Assembly: GCA_944350405.1 (NCBI GenBank)
Contig: CALVPC010000056.1
Coordinates: forward strand, 1 to 6,818
Source: an uncultured Bacilli bacterium
GTDB lineage: Bacteria > Bacillota_I > Bacilli_A > RF39 > UBA660
DNA: 6,818 nt
Reading direction: 5' to 3'
Notes under the pieces: generated by a model
The model's database searches: none
The model's input: the letters and a program-made list of their open reading frames with translations, nothing else
What the model was told of the DNA's origin: nothing
Position numbers and translations under genes: made by a program
Shown here: one piece after another, positions 1 to 6,188 of the stretch
Layout: each line of letters starts with the position of its first letter
Position numbering within the stretch: position 1 is the first letter of the stretch

Positions 1-3
1 ATT

Positions 4-31
4 TTGAAAAATTTTACAAATGATGTATAAT
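4..31 (+). promoter_or_regulatory. Predicted sigma-A-type promoter for the CmpB-like membrane protein gene
   Basis: A TTGAAA -35 box (4-9), a 16-nt spacer and a perfect TATAAT -10 box (26-31) lie directly upstream of the ribosome binding site AGGTGA (39-44). The expected transcription start is about position 38, which would leave a leader of only about 13 nt. This is inferred from consensus match only. Confidence 0.6.
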
Positions 32-50
32 TATAAATAGGTGAACTAAA

Positions 51-728
51 ATGATACTAGAAATAAGAGATTACTTTTTACTATTTATGATTTATGCACT
101 AGCTGGATGGATTTTAGAGGTAATATATGCTCTATTTGCCGATAAAAAATTAACTAATAGAGGCTTTTTAATAGGCCCTATTTGCCCAATATATGGAGTA
201 GGATGTGTTCTAATAATTTTATTATTAACGCCCTATAAAAATCATCCAATTGGCTTATTTGTTTTAGCTATAGTAATATGTAGTATACTAGAATACTTTA
301 CAAGTTATTTTATGGAAAAGTTATTTAAAGCCAGATGGTGGGATTACTCTAATAGAAAATTTAACATAAATGGAAGAATTTGCTTAGAAACAATGATACC
401 ATTTGGAATAGTAGCATGTTTTATCATTTATATAGTAAATCCTTTTGTAGTAGAAATTTTAAATAAAATACCAGATACTACTTTAAATATCTTATCAATA
501 GTATTAGCAATTATCTTTTTAATAGATATAATTTTATCATTCAACATAATAAATGGATTTAAAAAAACTATTAAAAATATTTCACTAGAAGATAGAACAG
601 AAGATATAAACAATTATATAAAAAATCTTCTATTAGAAAAATCTATTCTATATAGAAGATTAATTAAAGCTTTTCCAAAAATACAAACTAAAATAAAAAA
701 AATAAAAGCAAAAGTAATAAAAGACTAA
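51..728 (+). CDS. CmpB-like integral membrane protein ('putative ABC-transporter type IV' family)
   Basis: This is a 225-residue polytopic membrane protein of the family annotated as putative ABC-transporter type IV (PF06541, CmpB-like). The family hallmarks are visible: an N-terminal helix ending in AGWILE (18-23), then NRGFLIGPICPIYGVG (36-51), then WWDYS (96-100) followed by FNINGRICLE (104-113). About five hydrophobic segments are evident (roughly 7-30, 39-60, 66-90, 113-135, 144-166), followed by a strongly basic cytoplasmic tail of about 55 residues ending in a Lys-rich stretch. The start is ATG with AGGTGA six bases upstream. The name 'ABC transporter' is historical: no ATPase gene lies nearby and the biochemical role is unknown. 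It is a single-gene unit whose 3' end overlaps gatD on the opposite strand by 4 bp. Family assignment is confident; function is not. Confidence 0.87.
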   Translation: MILEIRDYFLLFMIYALAGWILEVIYALFADKKLTNRGFLIGPICPIYGVGCVLIILLLTPYKNHPIGLFVLAIVICSILEYFTSYFMEKLFKARWWDYSNRKFNINGRICLETMIPFGIVACFIIYIVNPFVVEILNKIPDTTLNILSIVLAIIFLIDIILSFNIINGFKKTIKNISLEDRTEDINNYIKNLLLEKSILYRRLIKAFPKIQTKIKKIKAKVIKD

Positions 729-760
729 GACCAGTTTGAATTAAACTTCTTAGTCTTTTT
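719..760. terminator. Bidirectional intrinsic terminator shared by two convergent genes
   Basis: AAAAGACTAAGA (719-730) pairs perfectly with TCTTAGTCTTTT (748-759). Inside it AGTTT (733-737) pairs with AAACT (743-747), leaving a GAATT loop and a CC bulge. On the plus strand the stem runs into a T tract ending at 760. Read on the minus strand it ends in TTTTATTA. The hairpin therefore can end both the membrane-protein transcript and the murT-gatD transcript. It contains the stop codons of both genes, and most of the stem lies inside the last codons of gatD. Confidence 0.8.
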
Positions 761-1411
761 AAATTCAATAAATTCATTATAGGCTATTTTATTAAGTTTT
801 AAATTTATTTCATTAAATTCAAAATCTTTATTTTTATGTAAAATAAGATTTTTTAAAAAATAATTCAAAAAATCTGGATTTCTAGCAAGAATAGGACCAA
901 GTACCATAGTACCATAAAAATTATTATATTTTATACCTTCACTCTCAAATAATGTATTAGAAGGAACCTTAAAAATGTCTTCATGATTTAAAAAACCATA
1001 TATATCATCACCAAAATCATTATTTAAAATAATTTCTTGAGATATTCTTTCTTTAGATCTTGTAACATCAAAATCAAATATATTTAAAGCATCTTTTCCA
1101 TATAAACTTTTACCAAACATTCCAAGAGCATTACCAGTTACTAGAAAAAATACTCCTTTATCAATAGCTTTCTTTATATCATCTTTATATTTTAGCAAAT
1201 GACTAAGACAAATATCACGACTTTCTTCGCTACCTTCTCCAATAATGACTAAATCATATTTCTTAAAATCTATTATATCAAAATTAGATAATTTATCGAT
1301 ATTATAATCAATGCCAAGTTCTTTTAGATGATATTCTAAAACTTTAATATTACCAGCTTCTCCATATAAATTCATAATATCATAATATAAACATAAAATA
1401 TTTAATTTCAT
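725..1411 (-). CDS. gatD: GatD-like glutamine amidotransferase-fold protein, apparently lacking catalytic Cys and His
   Basis: This 228-residue class I (CobQ/GATase_3-like) amidotransferase-fold protein is normally the glutaminase subunit that feeds ammonia to MurT for amidation of lipid II D-glutamate to D-isoglutamine. Family features seen are the N-terminal LYYDIMNLYGEAGN (8-21), IGEGSEESRD (57-66), GFLNH (139-143) and GTMVLGPILARNP (167-179). However, the nucleophile elbow, usually CGGYQLLG-like, reads VTGNALGMFG (91-100) with no cysteine. The usual HGP near the C terminus reads LGP, with Leu171 where the catalytic His should be. Both changes are intact codons flanked by conserved sequence, so they are not frameshift damage. 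I chose ATG at 1411: it overlaps the murT stop as ATGA and has GGGGTG six bases upstream. The GTG at 1420 has no properly spaced site. Either the glutaminase is inactive or this is a diverged clade with another chemistry. Confidence 0.83.
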   Translation of the reverse strand: MKLNILCLYYDIMNLYGEAGNIKVLEYHLKELGIDYNIDKLSNFDIIDFKKYDLVIIGEGSEESRDICLSHLLKYKDDIKKAIDKGVFFLVTGNALGMFGKSLYGKDALNIFDFDVTRSKERISQEIILNNDFGDDIYGFLNHEDIFKVPSNTLFESEGIKYNNFYGTMVLGPILARNPDFLNYFLKNLILHKNKDFEFNEINLKLNKIAYNEFIEFKKTKKFNSNWS

Positions 1412-2733
1412 TTTAAACACCCCATTACTGTATTAAAATCATCAACATAATCAAAATTAAGAATTGCATAGAGATTACCATTAGAATCTTTTATCTCATC
1501 ACTTGCTTCATACAAATCCTTATATATTTTAACTTTATTTTCATCAATACCAGCATATTTTAATCTAACTGCAATATCATATCTTTGAGGACCAGCAACT
1601 ATTATTCTATCTATATTTTGCTTATTAAATAACTCAAATTCAATATCATAAAGCCAAGATAAATCATCCCATAAATATCTTCTAGAAATTTCTTTCCAGC
1701 CAATAACTATTGTTTTCATATTATTATCTTTTAAAGTATATAACATAGATTGATTATAAGTCGTAGCATTTTCACACTTATTGTTAAGAACAAATACCTC
1801 TCTATTGTGGTATTTATATTTTGTAAATACCTTATTATTTTTATTTAATGTATTAATACTATTACAAATAAAACTACTATCAATATCATATTCTCTTAAA
1901 ACACTATATGCTGCTAAAGTATTAAATAGATTATATAACATATCATTATTAAGATTAATCTTATATTTTTTATCTAAAGTAATAGTCTTATGTAAATCAT
2001 CAAAATTAGTTATTTTATATTTACTCTTAGGCATTTTATAATCACATAAAGTACATTTATATTCTCCTAAATCTTCAAAATGATAAAATTTATATTCCAA
2101 TACACCATTACATTTAGGGCACCTAGGATAATTTAAACTATTAAAAATATTATCTTTATATGAATTATTAGTCTTATCAAGAGAATAATATGTGACATTA
2201 AACTTATCATCTAAATTAAATTTAGTAAGAATTGGATCATTTGCATTTAAATATAAATGCATATTTTTATCTAATCCTTTATTAATTTCCTCAAATATAA
2301 AATTAATATGTTTTTGTCTTGGAGGTTGATCCCTAGTAATATTGGTAATAACAACATCTGTAGGATGAATAATAGGAAGAATATATTTTATAGATCTTTC
2401 ATCTATTTCTAAAACTGCAATCTCACTTTTAGCTTTTCCACTTAAAGTAGACGCATTTATTAAAGTAGTAATAATTCCAGGTTTTTGATTACCACCTTTT
2501 TCATTATGACACACTTTAAATCCAGACTCTCTAAGAACATGTGCAATTATCTTTGTAGTAGACCCCTTTCCACTAGATCCTGTTACTACAATAATCCTTT
2601 TAGGTAGTTCAAGCTTTTTTAAAATATTTTTATCTAAAATATTTGCTATAGTGCCAGGAAGAGAACTTCCTCGTCCAACAAGAGAAAGAAAAAAAGTAGA
2701 TAATTTACAACTGATAATACTAATAAATTTCAT
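1408..2733 (-). CDS. murT: MurT-like Mur ligase (lipid II isoglutaminyl synthase subunit), divergent
   Basis: This 441-residue Mur-ligase-fold protein is related to MurT, the ATP-dependent subunit that activates the D-Glu carboxylate of lipid II for amidation. The N terminus has RGSSLPG (21-27), then a P-loop GSSGKGSTT (52-60), EIDERS (109-114), NITRDQPPR (131-139) and LNANDP (162-167). A four-cysteine zinc ribbon inserted in the central domain, C205-x2-C208 and C227-x2-C230, is typical of MurT and absent from other Mur ligases. The C-terminal DUF1727-like region keeps WDDLSWLYDIEFE (355-367), the segment that aligns with the Asp thought to assist GatD catalysis. Variations from textbook MurT are GSSGKGST in place of GTNGKTTT, and the KNPAGFNQ segment changed to a poorly matching ENATTYNQ (321-328). 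The start is ATG with AGAGGTG seven bases upstream. It is the first gene of a two-gene operon with gatD (4-bp overlap). The substrate is inferred from family only. Confidence 0.87.
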   Translation of the reverse strand: MKFISIISCKLSTFFLSLVGRGSSLPGTIANILDKNILKKLELPKRIIVVTGSSGKGSTTKIIAHVLRESGFKVCHNEKGGNQKPGIITTLINASTLSGKAKSEIAVLEIDERSIKYILPIIHPTDVVITNITRDQPPRQKHINFIFEEINKGLDKNMHLYLNANDPILTKFNLDDKFNVTYYSLDKTNNSYKDNIFNSLNYPRCPKCNGVLEYKFYHFEDLGEYKCTLCDYKMPKSKYKITNFDDLHKTITLDKKYKINLNNDMLYNLFNTLAAYSVLREYDIDSSFICNSINTLNKNNKVFTKYKYHNREVFVLNNKCENATTYNQSMLYTLKDNNMKTIVIGWKEISRRYLWDDLSWLYDIEFELFNKQNIDRIIVAGPQRYDIAVRLKYAGIDENKVKIYKDLYEASDEIKDSNGNLYAILNFDYVDDFNTVMGCLK

Positions 2734-2752
2734 ACCTTAACACCTCTTTTAA

Positions 2753-2761
2753 AGTATACCA
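2753..2761 (-). promoter_or_regulatory. Extended -10 promoter for murT-gatD
   Basis: Read on the minus strand this is TGGTATACT, an extended -10 (TGN plus TATACT). No good -35 is seen at 17 nt, as expected for extended -10 promoters. The predicted start near 2746 falls inside the AGAGGTG ribosome binding site (2741-2747), so the leader would be extremely short, or the real start is slightly upstream. Confidence 0.5.
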
Positions 2762-2783
2762 CAAAATACCAAAAACATAAATC

Positions 2784-2812
2784 TTTACTAAAATCAAAAA
2801 ACATGTTATTAT
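2784..2812 (+). promoter_or_regulatory. Predicted promoter for the 158-residue membrane-anchored protein
   Basis: TTTACT (2784-2789), a 17-nt spacer ending in TGT, and TATTAT (2807-2812) form a -35/extended -10 promoter. It sits in the 101-bp divergent spacer, back to back with the murT promoter. The ribosome binding site AAGGTGA (2824-2830) follows about 5 nt after the expected start. Confidence 0.5.
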
Positions 2813-2834
2813 AAACAACCAAAAAGGTGATAAC

Positions 2835-3311
2835 ATGAAAAAAGAAATAATATATAGAATAATGAGAATACTACTTGTAATTACCATATTATTAGTAGGA
2901 TCATTTTTAAGAAATGAAGTAAAAGAAAGTTATGAAATGAATGAAAATATCATAAAACAGCTTTCTACAAATCTTGAATTAACTAAACTGGATGAGAAAA
3001 TAATATCACAAAATAGTAAACAAACATCATCTTATATTTTAGAAGTTAAAAATAATACAAATATTGAAAAAGATTTTTCTTTTGAAATATTAAGCGAAGA
3101 AAATAATATAAATTGTATTGATTATGATAATGTCAAATACCAAGTATTAAAAAATAATATAGTTTTAAAAGAAGGAAGTTTAAAAGACACTAATAATTTA
3201 TATAATGGTGTTCAAAAAGCAAACTCAAAAGAAATATATCAAATAAATTTTTTAATTGATAAAAGCAATACAACTAATAAAAAATTTTTAGCTAAAATAA
3301 CATTAATTTAA
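2835..3311 (+). CDS. Small membrane-anchored extracytoplasmic protein of unknown function
   Basis: I do not recognise a named family with certainty. The 158-residue product starts with a short basic segment and one hydrophobic helix (about 9-25, MRILLVITILLVGSFL), with no lipobox cysteine or clear signal-peptidase site, so it is probably anchored with its C-terminal domain outside. Residues 30-60 look helical. From about 65 onward the pattern alternates in a beta-rich way: YILEVKNNTN, then DNVKYQVLKNNIVLKEGSL, then KEIYQINFLID near the end. This order (a 'V.NNT' strand, a 'kY.v.kN....G.L' hairpin, a terminal 'Y.i...id' strand) resembles the small immunoglobulin-like or TasA/camelysin-like surface domains common in low-GC Firmicutes, but this is inference. 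The start is ATG with AAGGTGA four bases upstream. It has its own promoter and terminator, so it appears to be a monocistronic unit. Confidence 0.75.
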   Translation: MKKEIIYRIMRILLVITILLVGSFLRNEVKESYEMNENIIKQLSTNLELTKLDEKIISQNSKQTSSYILEVKNNTNIEKDFSFEILSEENNINCIDYDNVKYQVLKNNIVLKEGSLKDTNNLYNGVQKANSKEIYQINFLIDKSNTTNKKFLAKITLI

Positions 3312-3322
3312 TGTTATTTTTT
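3294..3322 (+). terminator. Intrinsic terminator embedded in the end of the 158-residue protein gene
   Basis: AAAATAACATTAA (3294-3306) and TTAATGTTATTTT (3308-3320) are perfect inverted complements, followed by a T tract to 3322 and more T-rich sequence. The innermost pairs must open to form a loop. The stop codon (3309-3311) lies inside the stem. The stem has only one G-C pair, so efficiency may be modest; read-through into dnaI is possible. Confidence 0.6.
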
Positions 3323-3333
3323 ATTTTACATGA

Positions 3334-3351
3334 TATACTTTATATAGGTGG
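3334..3351 (+). promoter_or_regulatory. Extended -10 promoter and ribosome binding site of dnaI
   Basis: TGATATACT (3331-3339) is an extended -10 element (hexamer at 3334-3339). No convincing -35 is present because that region is the upstream terminator. The ribosome binding site AGGTGG (3346-3351) lies five bases before the GTG start at 3357 and decides for GTG over the internal ATG at 3375. The expected transcription start coincides with the ribosome binding site. Confidence 0.5.
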
Positions 3352-3356
3352 TATAA

Positions 3357-4268
3357 GTGAGGAGTATTAAGGAAATGGTTAACATAAATGATAACTTAAA
3401 AAATAATTTTTATAAGCAAATGAAAGATGAAACATTTAAAAAAATAGTAGAAAGTATAAATTGCGATGAAAAAATATTATACAAGCACACCTCATCATTA
3501 GAAAATTCTAAAGAAGAATTAAAAAATTGCCTAAATTGTAAAGGATTAATAGAATGTAAAAACGAATTAAAAGGATATTGCAATCTTCCAGAAAAAGAAG
3601 GGAAAGACATCACATTTACATTTAAAGCTTGCAAATATAAAAATAGAGAACTAAAAAATAATGCCTATCAAAAAAACTTAAATTTATTTGATATGCCTAA
3701 TAATTTAAAAAATGCCAAAATGAAAGACATATATACTGATGATAAATCAAGATTTAAAGTAATTAAATATATCGATAATTATTTTAAAAAATACCCAGAT
3801 AAAAATTTAAAAGGCTTATATCTACACGGAAATTTTGGAAGTGGTAAAACTTATTTAATAGCAGCACTTTTTAATGAATTAGCCAAAAAAGAAGTAAAAA
3901 GTGCTATTGTATATTTTCCAGAATTTTTAAGAACATTAAAAGTATCATTTCAAAAATCTGAAAACACAGAAGCAACTTTTGGAGAAAAATATGAATATAT
4001 TAAAAACATTCCATTACTTCTTATTGATGACATAGGGGCAGAAAATGTAACATCTTGGGGAAGAGATGAAATTTTAGGTACATTGCTTCAATATCGCATG
4101 AACGAAAACCTTCCAACCTTTTTTACATCTAATCTAAATATTAATGAATTAGAAAATCATTTAGCAGTAACAAATAAAAATGAAGACAAAGTAAAAGCCC
4201 GTAGAATAATTGAACGAATTAAATATTTAACAACTGATCTAGAATTAATCGGAGAAAACAGACGATAA
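3357..4268 (+). CDS. dnaI: DnaI, primosomal helicase loader (AAA+ ATPase)
   Basis: DnaI loads the hexameric replicative helicase onto DNA during initiation and restart in Firmicutes. The 303-residue product matches Bacillus subtilis DnaI (about 311 residues) along its length. The N-terminal helicase-binding domain carries a zinc site, C58-x2-C61, C75 and C92, with the same spacing as the B. subtilis site, where by my recollection the third ligand is His84; here it is Cys75. The C-terminal AAA+ domain has Walker A GNFGSGKT (158-165), VYFPEFLRTLK, Walker B LLLIDD (220-225) with IGAE, TSWGRDEILGT, sensor I region TFFTSN and the arginine region ARRIIERIKYL, ending in GENRR as in B. subtilis. The start is GTG with AGGTGG five bases upstream. 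The usual neighbours dnaB and dnaD are not in the window. Instead the stop codon is directly followed by the ATG of an RNB nuclease. Confidence 0.95.
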   Translation: MRSIKEMVNINDNLKNNFYKQMKDETFKKIVESINCDEKILYKHTSSLENSKEELKNCLNCKGLIECKNELKGYCNLPEKEGKDITFTFKACKYKNRELKNNAYQKNLNLFDMPNNLKNAKMKDIYTDDKSRFKVIKYIDNYFKKYPDKNLKGLYLHGNFGSGKTYLIAALFNELAKKEVKSAIVYFPEFLRTLKVSFQKSENTEATFGEKYEYIKNIPLLLIDDIGAENVTSWGRDEILGTLLQYRMNENLPTFFTSNLNINELENHLAVTNKNEDKVKARRIIERIKYLTTDLELIGENRR

Positions 4269-6140
4269 ATGAAAAAAATAATAACAGCAAGTGAGATGAA
4301 AAAAATATTAGCATCTCAAAACATAGATCAATTAAAACAGAATTTAAAAATAAAAAAGGATCAGGACATATTTAAATTATTATTAAATTATTTAGAATTA
4401 ATATTAAATGGATTTGATATAAAATATAGAAGTTTAGCTTATAAAATAATTGGATTCCTTGAAGAACTTTCAGTAGAAGAAAATACTAATTTAATAGATA
4501 AATGTAATATAATGACACTGCAAAAAGAAAAAGCTATCTCTTTAATAAAAAAAGTAAATAAAAAAGAAAGAACAAGTGATAAAAAAATAGTATTTTTAAA
4601 AGATTTAGCTAATAGATTAGAAAATTTAGAAATAAATATAACCTATAATGTTAAATCACCAGCTATTTTAGCTAATTATAATATCGTAAAATATATTATA
4701 TTTAAAGTGAAAAACATTAATTTTTCAAAAAAACTAATAGATAAAAATGCTTATTTAATAAATGCTTTTAATATAAATAGAGAAAACATATTATTTTTGA
4801 TTGTTGAAGAATATTTAAAGGCTATAGACGATTATGCTAAAAATAATAATATCTATAATTTACTTTATTATGATGAAGTATTAGAAAGTATTTTAAAAGA
4901 AGAAAAAATAAAAAAAGATCGTGAAATAATAGAAAGATGTATTGAAAATATTATAAAGTATGACAAAACAAAAAATAAAAATGGTAAGGAAAAGCGTAAG
5001 TCAATATATTGGTATAAGCATCTAATTAAAAAACTAGATAATCCATGTTATGAAGATGATATTACTGAGTTGAATAATATGTATGGTGTAAGTTTTATTT
5101 TTAATCCTGAAATTATTCGTGAAGGGCATATTAAAGGATATAAACAAGAATTTGTGCCAATAGATGATAGTGATAATGATTTTATTATAACTATTGATGA
5201 TGAGAGTACATACGATAGAGATGACGGCATTTCTATAAAAAAATTAGAAGATGGTTTATATCATCTAAAAATATTTATTGCAGATCCTAATACTTTTTGT
5301 GAAAATAATGACTCTATTCTCTTAAAAGAAGCAAAAAGAAGGAATGAAACCTTATATTTACCAGATAAAATAATTGGATTATTTCCTGACGAAATAGTAA
5401 TAAATTATTTATCATTAGATGAAGGAAAATATCGACTAGCTAGAGAATATAATTTTTTAATTACTGCTTCAGGCATAATAGAAGACTTCTACATAACAAA
5501 AAAGAAAATAATTGTTAGTAAAAATTATAGTTACGAAGAAGCAAATAAATTAATAAAAAAGCCAAATAGCAAACAAATTTTAGAAACAATGGAAAACTTA
5601 TCAGAAATAGATAATATAATATCAAAAAAACATATTGTTGAAAGTAGTTATTTAAAAAACAAGACAACATCAGAAAAGAAAATAGAAATCTATATGACAT
5701 TTTTAGGAAATAAACTAGCCGAATATTGTGCAACTAGAGGAATACCACTTCCATATAGACATTACGTTCAACACGCTAACTTAAATAATTGCGGTATCAA
5801 TATAGAAGAGTTACCAAATAGTGATAAAAAAGAATATACAAAAATTATAAAAGATATTGAAAAAATCAATTTATCTGCAGTATATTCTATAAATAATAAA
5901 AGTCATGAAGGATTACAATATGCATATTATTGTCAGCCGACCTCACCACTTAGAAGATCTGCAGACATATTAGTAAATGAATGTATAGATAAATTCTATT
6001 TTGATAGAATAAATGATAAAGAAGCAAGTGCATTTGAAGAATATTTACAAAATGAAATAGAATATTTAAATGATAAACGTCACAAAGCAGTAAAATATAT
6101 TGAAAAATATAATAAAGCCAAAACAAGATCAATAAAATAG
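4269..6140 (+). CDS. RNB-domain (RNase II/R family) 3'-5' exoribonuclease, minimal domain form
   Basis: The 623-residue product belongs to the RNase II/RNase R superfamily, Mg2+-dependent 3'-5' RNA exonucleases. The RNB core spans about 300-610. IDDESTYDRDDG places D310, D316, D318 and D319 exactly as the four metal-binding aspartates of RNase II. The following IADPNTF and RRNETLYLPD correspond to the IADV.. and R..S.YLPD segments. YMTFLGNKLAEYC (475-487) and PLPYRHY follow, and TSPLRRSAD (558-566) carries the catalytic arginine region. Catalysis is therefore probably intact. Unusually, the first 270 or so residues are Lys/Glu-rich and helical with no cold-shock-domain pattern I can see, and the protein stops just after the RNB core with no S1 domain (RNase R is usually 700 or more residues). 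The ATG directly abuts the dnaI stop (TAAATG). The nearest purine-rich site, GGAG at 4251, is 14 bases away, so translation is probably coupled. RNase II versus RNase R cannot be decided. Confidence 0.88.
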   Translation: MKKIITASEMKKILASQNIDQLKQNLKIKKDQDIFKLLLNYLELILNGFDIKYRSLAYKIIGFLEELSVEENTNLIDKCNIMTLQKEKAISLIKKVNKKERTSDKKIVFLKDLANRLENLEINITYNVKSPAILANYNIVKYIIFKVKNINFSKKLIDKNAYLINAFNINRENILFLIVEEYLKAIDDYAKNNNIYNLLYYDEVLESILKEEKIKKDREIIERCIENIIKYDKTKNKNGKEKRKSIYWYKHLIKKLDNPCYEDDITELNNMYGVSFIFNPEIIREGHIKGYKQEFVPIDDSDNDFIITIDDESTYDRDDGISIKKLEDGLYHLKIFIADPNTFCENNDSILLKEAKRRNETLYLPDKIIGLFPDEIVINYLSLDEGKYRLAREYNFLITASGIIEDFYITKKKIIVSKNYSYEEANKLIKKPNSKQILETMENLSEIDNIISKKHIVESSYLKNKTTSEKKIEIYMTFLGNKLAEYCATRGIPLPYRHYVQHANLNNCGINIEELPNSDKKEYTKIIKDIEKINLSAVYSINNKSHEGLQYAYYCQPTSPLRRSADILVNECIDKFYFDRINDKEASAFEEYLQNEIEYLNDKRHKAVKYIEKYNKAKTRSIK

Positions 6141-6169
6141 TTTACAAATAAAATATAATTTGTTAAAAT
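6141..6169 (+). promoter_or_regulatory. Predicted promoter of the T-box / DUF1653 / serS operon
   Basis: TTTACA (6141-6146), a 17-nt spacer and TAAAAT (6164-6169) predict a start near 6176, just upstream of the T-box Stem I. The -35 starts immediately after the stop codon of the RNB gene. An alternative -10, TATAAT (6154-6159), lacks a matching -35. No terminator separates the RNB gene from this promoter. Confidence 0.55.
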
Positions 6170-6188
6170 AAACATGTAATTTGTTGAA

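Noticed and set aside
893..1141. Frameshift or sequencing error as the cause of the missing GatD Cys and His
   Set aside because: The frame is open throughout, conserved motifs flank both sites in the same frame, and two independent sites are changed, so simple damage is unlikely.
1408..1410. Mycoplasma-type genetic code (TGA = Trp)
   Set aside because: All tryptophans in the recognised proteins are TGG, no in-frame TGA occurs inside any conserved gene, and TGA ends murT at the expected overlap with gatD.
1412..1420. GTG at 1420 as the gatD start
   Set aside because: It adds only three residues, and the GGGGTG ribosome binding site overlaps it. The ATG at 1411 has correct spacing and the ATGA overlap typical of operon genes.
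1781..2041. Plus-strand open frame of 86 codons inside murT
   Set aside because: It lies opposite a well-supported conserved gene, including its zinc ribbon neighbourhood, lacks a ribosome binding site, and is hydrophobic simply as the antisense of Lys/Asn-rich codons.
5515..6132. Minus-strand open frames of 60-72 codons inside the RNB gene, and similar ones at 428-613, 3410-3634 and 5048-5230
   Set aside because: They are antisense shadows of conserved coding sequence; they show no ribosome binding sites and low-complexity Leu/Ile/Phe/Tyr composition.
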